DNA from: Nitrososphaerota archaeon
Lineage (GTDB): Archaea > Thermoproteota > Nitrososphaeria > Nitrososphaerales > JACPRH01
Direction: 5' to 3'
Length of the DNA stretch: 7,181 bases
Assembly (NCBI GenBank): GCA_029460375.1
Contig: JARPAQ010000134.1
Coordinates: forward strand, 1-7,181
Shown: piece after piece, positions 5,466-7,181 of the stretch
Layout: every line of letters starts with the position of its first letter
Numbering within the stretch: position 1 is the stretch's first letter
Program-made: the position numbers and the translations under genes
The notes under the pieces: model-generated
Told to the model about the DNA's origin: nothing
The model's input: only the letters and a program-made list of their open reading frames with translations
The model's database searches: none

Positions 5466-6543
5466 TTGAAAGGTATCGTGGATTTCTTTACTGAAAGGAC
5501 TGTAAGATGGGATGACGGAACAGTCGTTCTGATAGATCAGCGTAGACTCCCTAATAGATTCACCTACATCAGATGCACCGACCACACACAGATAGCCAAG
5601 ACGATAAGAGACATGAATGTAAGAGGAGCCCCCGCCATAGGAGTAGCTGCCGCTATGGGTCTAGCCCTCACCGCGCACAACAGCAAGGCTGAAACGAAGC
5701 GGGAACTGCTCGTCGAACTTGAAGAGGCCAGCAGAGAACTTGTGGAAACTAGACCGACGGCAGCCAACTTAGCTTGGGCAATAAAGAGAATCTTCCGTAA
5801 GGCCTCTGAAGCTGAAGGAGACATAGGCCACCTGAAGCAAACTATAATCGAAGAAGCCGAGCGAATGGCCGATGAAGACGTAGAGATTAACAGAGAAATC
5901 GGGAGGAACGGATCACCCTTACTTAAAGACGGGGACACAGTGCTCACCCACTGTAAATGGCTTTAAAGGCCAGCAGAATGCGGGTGCACTTGCGACTGTC
6001 GGGTACGGAACGGCGCTGGGTGTGGTTAGGACCGCCTCTGAAGAAGGTAAGTGTATACAGGTATTTGCCACTGAGACTCGTCCAGCCCTTCAAGGCGCTA
6101 GGTTGACGACCTACGAGTTGAGCCATGATGGTTTCTACGTCACCTTGATAGCTGACAGCATGGTGGGGTACGTTATGAACCGAGGGATGATTGACACGGT
6201 TCTAGTCGGAGCCGATAGGATAACTCGAACCGGCCATATATTCAACAAGATAGGAACATACCAAATAGCTATTCTAGCTAAGAAGCACGGTGTCCCGTTC
6301 TACTGTGCTGCTCCAGCGTCGACTTTCGACTTGGAGAATGATTGGCGTGACGTTGTGATAGAGGAGCGGAGCATAGATGAGATGATCAAGATCGGCGGTA
6401 AACGGATGGCTGCCAAGAAGGTCAAGATATTTAACCCAGTCTTCGACATAACACCTCCAGAGCTGGTGACCGGCATAATAACTGAGAGAGGTCTTCTAAA
6501 GCCAGACTACGGGAAGACTATACCTAAACTGATGAAGCCTTAA
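5466..6543 (+). CDS. mtnA: S-methyl-5-thioribose-1-phosphate isomerase-type protein (aIF2B-like family), interrupted by a 22-base BHB intron
   Basis: MtnA converts methylthioribose-1-phosphate to methylthioribulose-1-phosphate in methionine salvage. The coding sequence is joined from 5466-5956 and 5979-6543, giving 351 residues, the usual family length. Motifs of the spliced product are VRGAPAIGVAAAMGLAL (52-68), ETRPTAANLAWAI (94-106), VLTHCNAGALATVGYGTALG (159-178) with the catalytic cysteine C163, ETRPALQGARLTTYEL (196-211), and VGADRITRTG (240-249) with the catalytic aspartate D243. Without removal of the 22 bases, translation stops three codons after C163 and yields an inactive 166-residue fragment. 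Both halves are well conserved with no other damage, which argues against a dead gene. The TTG start fits a leaderless message; GTG at 5478 is an alternative. The RGAPAIG motif favours MtnA over ribose-1,5-bisphosphate isomerase, but the family is broad. It is a single gene followed by tRNA-Arg 37 bases later. Confidence 0.9.
5957..5978 (+). other. Probable 22-base bulge-helix-bulge (BHB) pre-mRNA intron in mtnA
   Basis: Exactly 22 bases interrupt the codons for Cys163-Asn164. Their removal restores TGT-AAT-GCG and the frame. The sequence alone allows the intron to start at 5955, 5956 or 5957, but only 5957-5978 fits the cleavage rule of the tRNA splicing endonuclease. The fold is: 5' bulge AA|A (5955-5957), central helix CTGT (5951-5954) with GCAG (5973-5976), 3' bulge AA|T (5977-5979). 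Inside is a 6-bp stem TGGCTT/AGGCCA (5958-5963 with 5967-5972, one G-U pair) closed by the triloop TAA. Outside, CACCC (5945-5949) pairs with GGGTG (5982-5986) after a small internal loop. The triloop is also the in-frame stop codon. Splicing has not been shown here; it is inferred from frame, family motif and fold together. Confidence 0.88.
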
Positions 6544-6550
6544 CAACACA

Positions 6551-6557
6551 TTTTAGA
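6551..6557 (+). promoter_or_regulatory. Possible TATA element of tRNA-Arg
   Basis: TTTTAGA lies 24-30 bases before the first base of the tRNA, just after the mtnA stop, which is the right place for a TATA element. The match is weak, and the tRNA may also be read from the mtnA promoter. Confidence 0.3.
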
Positions 6558-6580
6558 ACAGACCCACCATCACCAAAGAC

Positions 6581-6676
6581 GGGCCCGTAGCCCAGTCAGG
6601 ATAAGGCGTTGAGTCAAAGATACGCGCAAGCCTTCGGAGCCAAAGATCCGGGGTTCGAATCCCTGCGGGCCCGCCA
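6581..6676 (+). tRNA. tRNA-Arg(TCG) with an 18-base intron and encoded CCA
   Basis: The cloverleaf is clear. The acceptor is GGGCCCG (6581-6587) with CGGGCCC (6666-6672), then discriminator G and genomic CCA (6674-6676). T8-A9 and the D arm GCCC...AGGC follow, with one C-A mismatch. The T arm is CGGGG-TTCGAAT-CCCTG (6649-6665). The anticodon arm is complete only after 6612-6629 is removed: stem TTG+GC with GCCAA and loop CTTCGGA, anticodon TCG at 6634-6636, which reads CGA arginine codons. The mature tRNA has 78 bases including CCA. Unspliced, the anticodon stem has only three pairs, so an intron rather than a defective tRNA is the natural reading. It lies 37 bases after mtnA on the same strand. 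Confidence 0.95.
6612..6629 (+). other. tRNA-Arg intron between positions 29 and 30, BHB type
   Basis: The intron sits in the anticodon stem, not at the common 37/38 site. The boundaries are unique because only TTG|...|GC rebuilds the stem. The BHB is: 5' bulge TG|A (6610-6612), central helix GCGT (6606-6609) with GCGC (6624-6627, one U-G pair), 3' bulge AA|G (6628-6630). The inner helix is short (GT/AC, 6613-6614 with 6622-6623) and the outer one poor, so this is a relaxed BHB. Introns at 29/30 are known from Crenarchaeota with heteromeric endonucleases. Confidence 0.88.
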
Positions 6677-6826
6677 AGAATATATTGAGAAACTAGTGGA
6701 GATATAGCTGAAGATATCTTAAGCTAGAATGCTATTAGGTGAAAAGAAGCCTAAATGAATGATTTAGAAAACTAATTATTCCCTGTGCAACAACGGTATT
6801 GAAAAGTCAATTTCGATACACGCTAT

Positions 6827-7181
6827 TCATTCCTTTTTGTGCTCTTGAATTCGTTTTCTAACCTTCTTTAACTGTTTTTTATACTTCAATTGTAATTTTA
6901 GATATTCAATCTCTGTTATTTTTTTATCAGCAAAATCTTTGTCTAGTTGCTTTGACACCGAAGTCAACGCATCCTCTTCGGACTTCAATCGCTCCTTTGA
7001 TACACGAGAACCTCTAAAACCATAAACAACTCCCCCTACAATAAGAACTGCTAAGACACCTGTACCCACCCAAATCAGATTTAGAGCACTACTTCTGTAG
7101 CCTGTAATGATGATGGAGACACCCTCACCTTCGAAAAAACTTGCCGCGCCGTACGCTTCAATAATCTGTCCATTGCTCTGA
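6827..7181 (-). CDS. Membrane-anchored protein with C-terminal cytoplasmic coiled coil, N-terminal part outside the window
   Basis: The frame is open from the right edge (first full codon ends at 7180) to TGA at 6829-6827, giving the last 117 residues of a longer protein. A GTG at 7069 would give an 80-residue form, but the open frame upstream encodes a plausible extracytoplasmic segment (EAYGAASFFEGEGVSIIITG), so I take the longer, cut-off gene. A single membrane helix follows (IWVGTGVLAVLIVGGVVYGF), then an abrupt charged region with a coiled coil from SKERLKSEEDAL to the lysine-rich end. The positive residues after the helix put the C terminus in the cytoplasm. The motif LDKDFADKKITEIEYLKLQL resembles short SHOCT-like helical hairpins seen at the ends of many prokaryotic proteins. 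No function can be named. The gene is more AT-rich than its neighbours. The gap 6677-6826 before its end holds nothing I recognise. Confidence 0.75.
   Translation of the reverse strand, partial: QSNGQIIEAYGAASFFEGEGVSIIITGYRSSALNLIWVGTGVLAVLIVGGVVYGFRGSRVSKERLKSEEDALTSVSKQLDKDFADKKITEIEYLKLQLKYKKQLKKVRKRIQEHKKE

Noticed and set aside
5466..6543. mtnA as a frameshifted pseudogene or two separate genes
   Set aside because: A decaying gene would rarely gain exactly 22 bases that form a complete BHB, restore the conserved motif perfectly on removal, and leave both halves otherwise intact. The second half has no ribosome site at its first ATG (6022) and lacks the start of its domain.
6609..6643. 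Reading the tRNA without an intron, or as a degraded tRNA
   Set aside because: The anticodon stem would have only three pairs and the variable part would be far too long. Removing 18 bases gives a textbook tRNA-Arg(TCG) with all other arms intact.
7067..7069. GTG at 7069 as the start of an 80-residue membrane protein
   Set aside because: The frame stays open to the window edge with plausible protein sequence before the membrane helix, so a longer gene cut by the edge is more likely.

Overview
The window looks like a TACK-type archaeon (a Thaumarchaeota/Aigarchaeota/Bathyarchaeota/Crenarchaeota relative) of moderate GC. The evidence is a replication factor C large subunit, a UbiA-family archaeal ether-lipid synthase, a tRNA splicing endonuclease subunit, a tRNA-Arg with a short intron at a non-canonical site, TATA-box promoters and frequent TTG starts. 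I cannot place it more finely from sequence alone.

Layout. (1) Bases 1-796, plus strand: the 3' end of moaC overlaps a complete moaB (molybdenum cofactor synthesis). (2) Bases 809-3808, minus strand: a compact operon reading endA-like subunit, ubiA-family prenyltransferase, rfcL, then an 8-cysteine unknown protein whose TTG start overlaps the rfcL stop. The moaB and cysteine-rich genes converge on a perfect hairpin that contains both stop codons. (3) Bases 3809-5465: sparse DNA with two small plus-strand genes (a DUF1059-type protein and a 99-residue HxHxxxxCP protein), each with its own TATA box, plus palindromes, a diverged direct repeat and a small possibly broken zinc-knuckle ORF. (4) Bases 5466-6676, plus strand: an mtnA-type isomerase, then tRNA-Arg(TCG). 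(5) Bases 6827-7181, minus strand: the C-terminal part of a membrane-anchored coiled-coil protein cut by the window edge.

The most interesting result is in mtnA. The reading frame is broken right after the catalytic cysteine codon by exactly 22 extra bases. Removing them restores the family motif LTHCNAGALAT and gives a 351-residue protein of normal length. The 22 bases fold into a near-ideal bulge-helix-bulge (BHB), the substrate of the archaeal tRNA splicing endonuclease: AA|A bulge, 4-bp helix CTGT/GCAG, AA|T bulge, and a 6-bp inner stem with a TAA triloop that also carries the in-frame stop. I read this as a protein-coding pre-mRNA intron. The tRNA-Arg 38 bases further on has an 18-base intron between positions 29 and 30 with the same BHB layout (TG|A, GCGT/GCGC, AA|G). 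The endonuclease subunit in this window contains no histidine at all, so it cannot be a complete Tyr-His-Lys catalytic subunit. It is best read as the structural partner of a heteromeric enzyme, the type known for relaxed BHB specificity. Enzyme part and two unusual substrates thus lie within 3.4 kb of each other.
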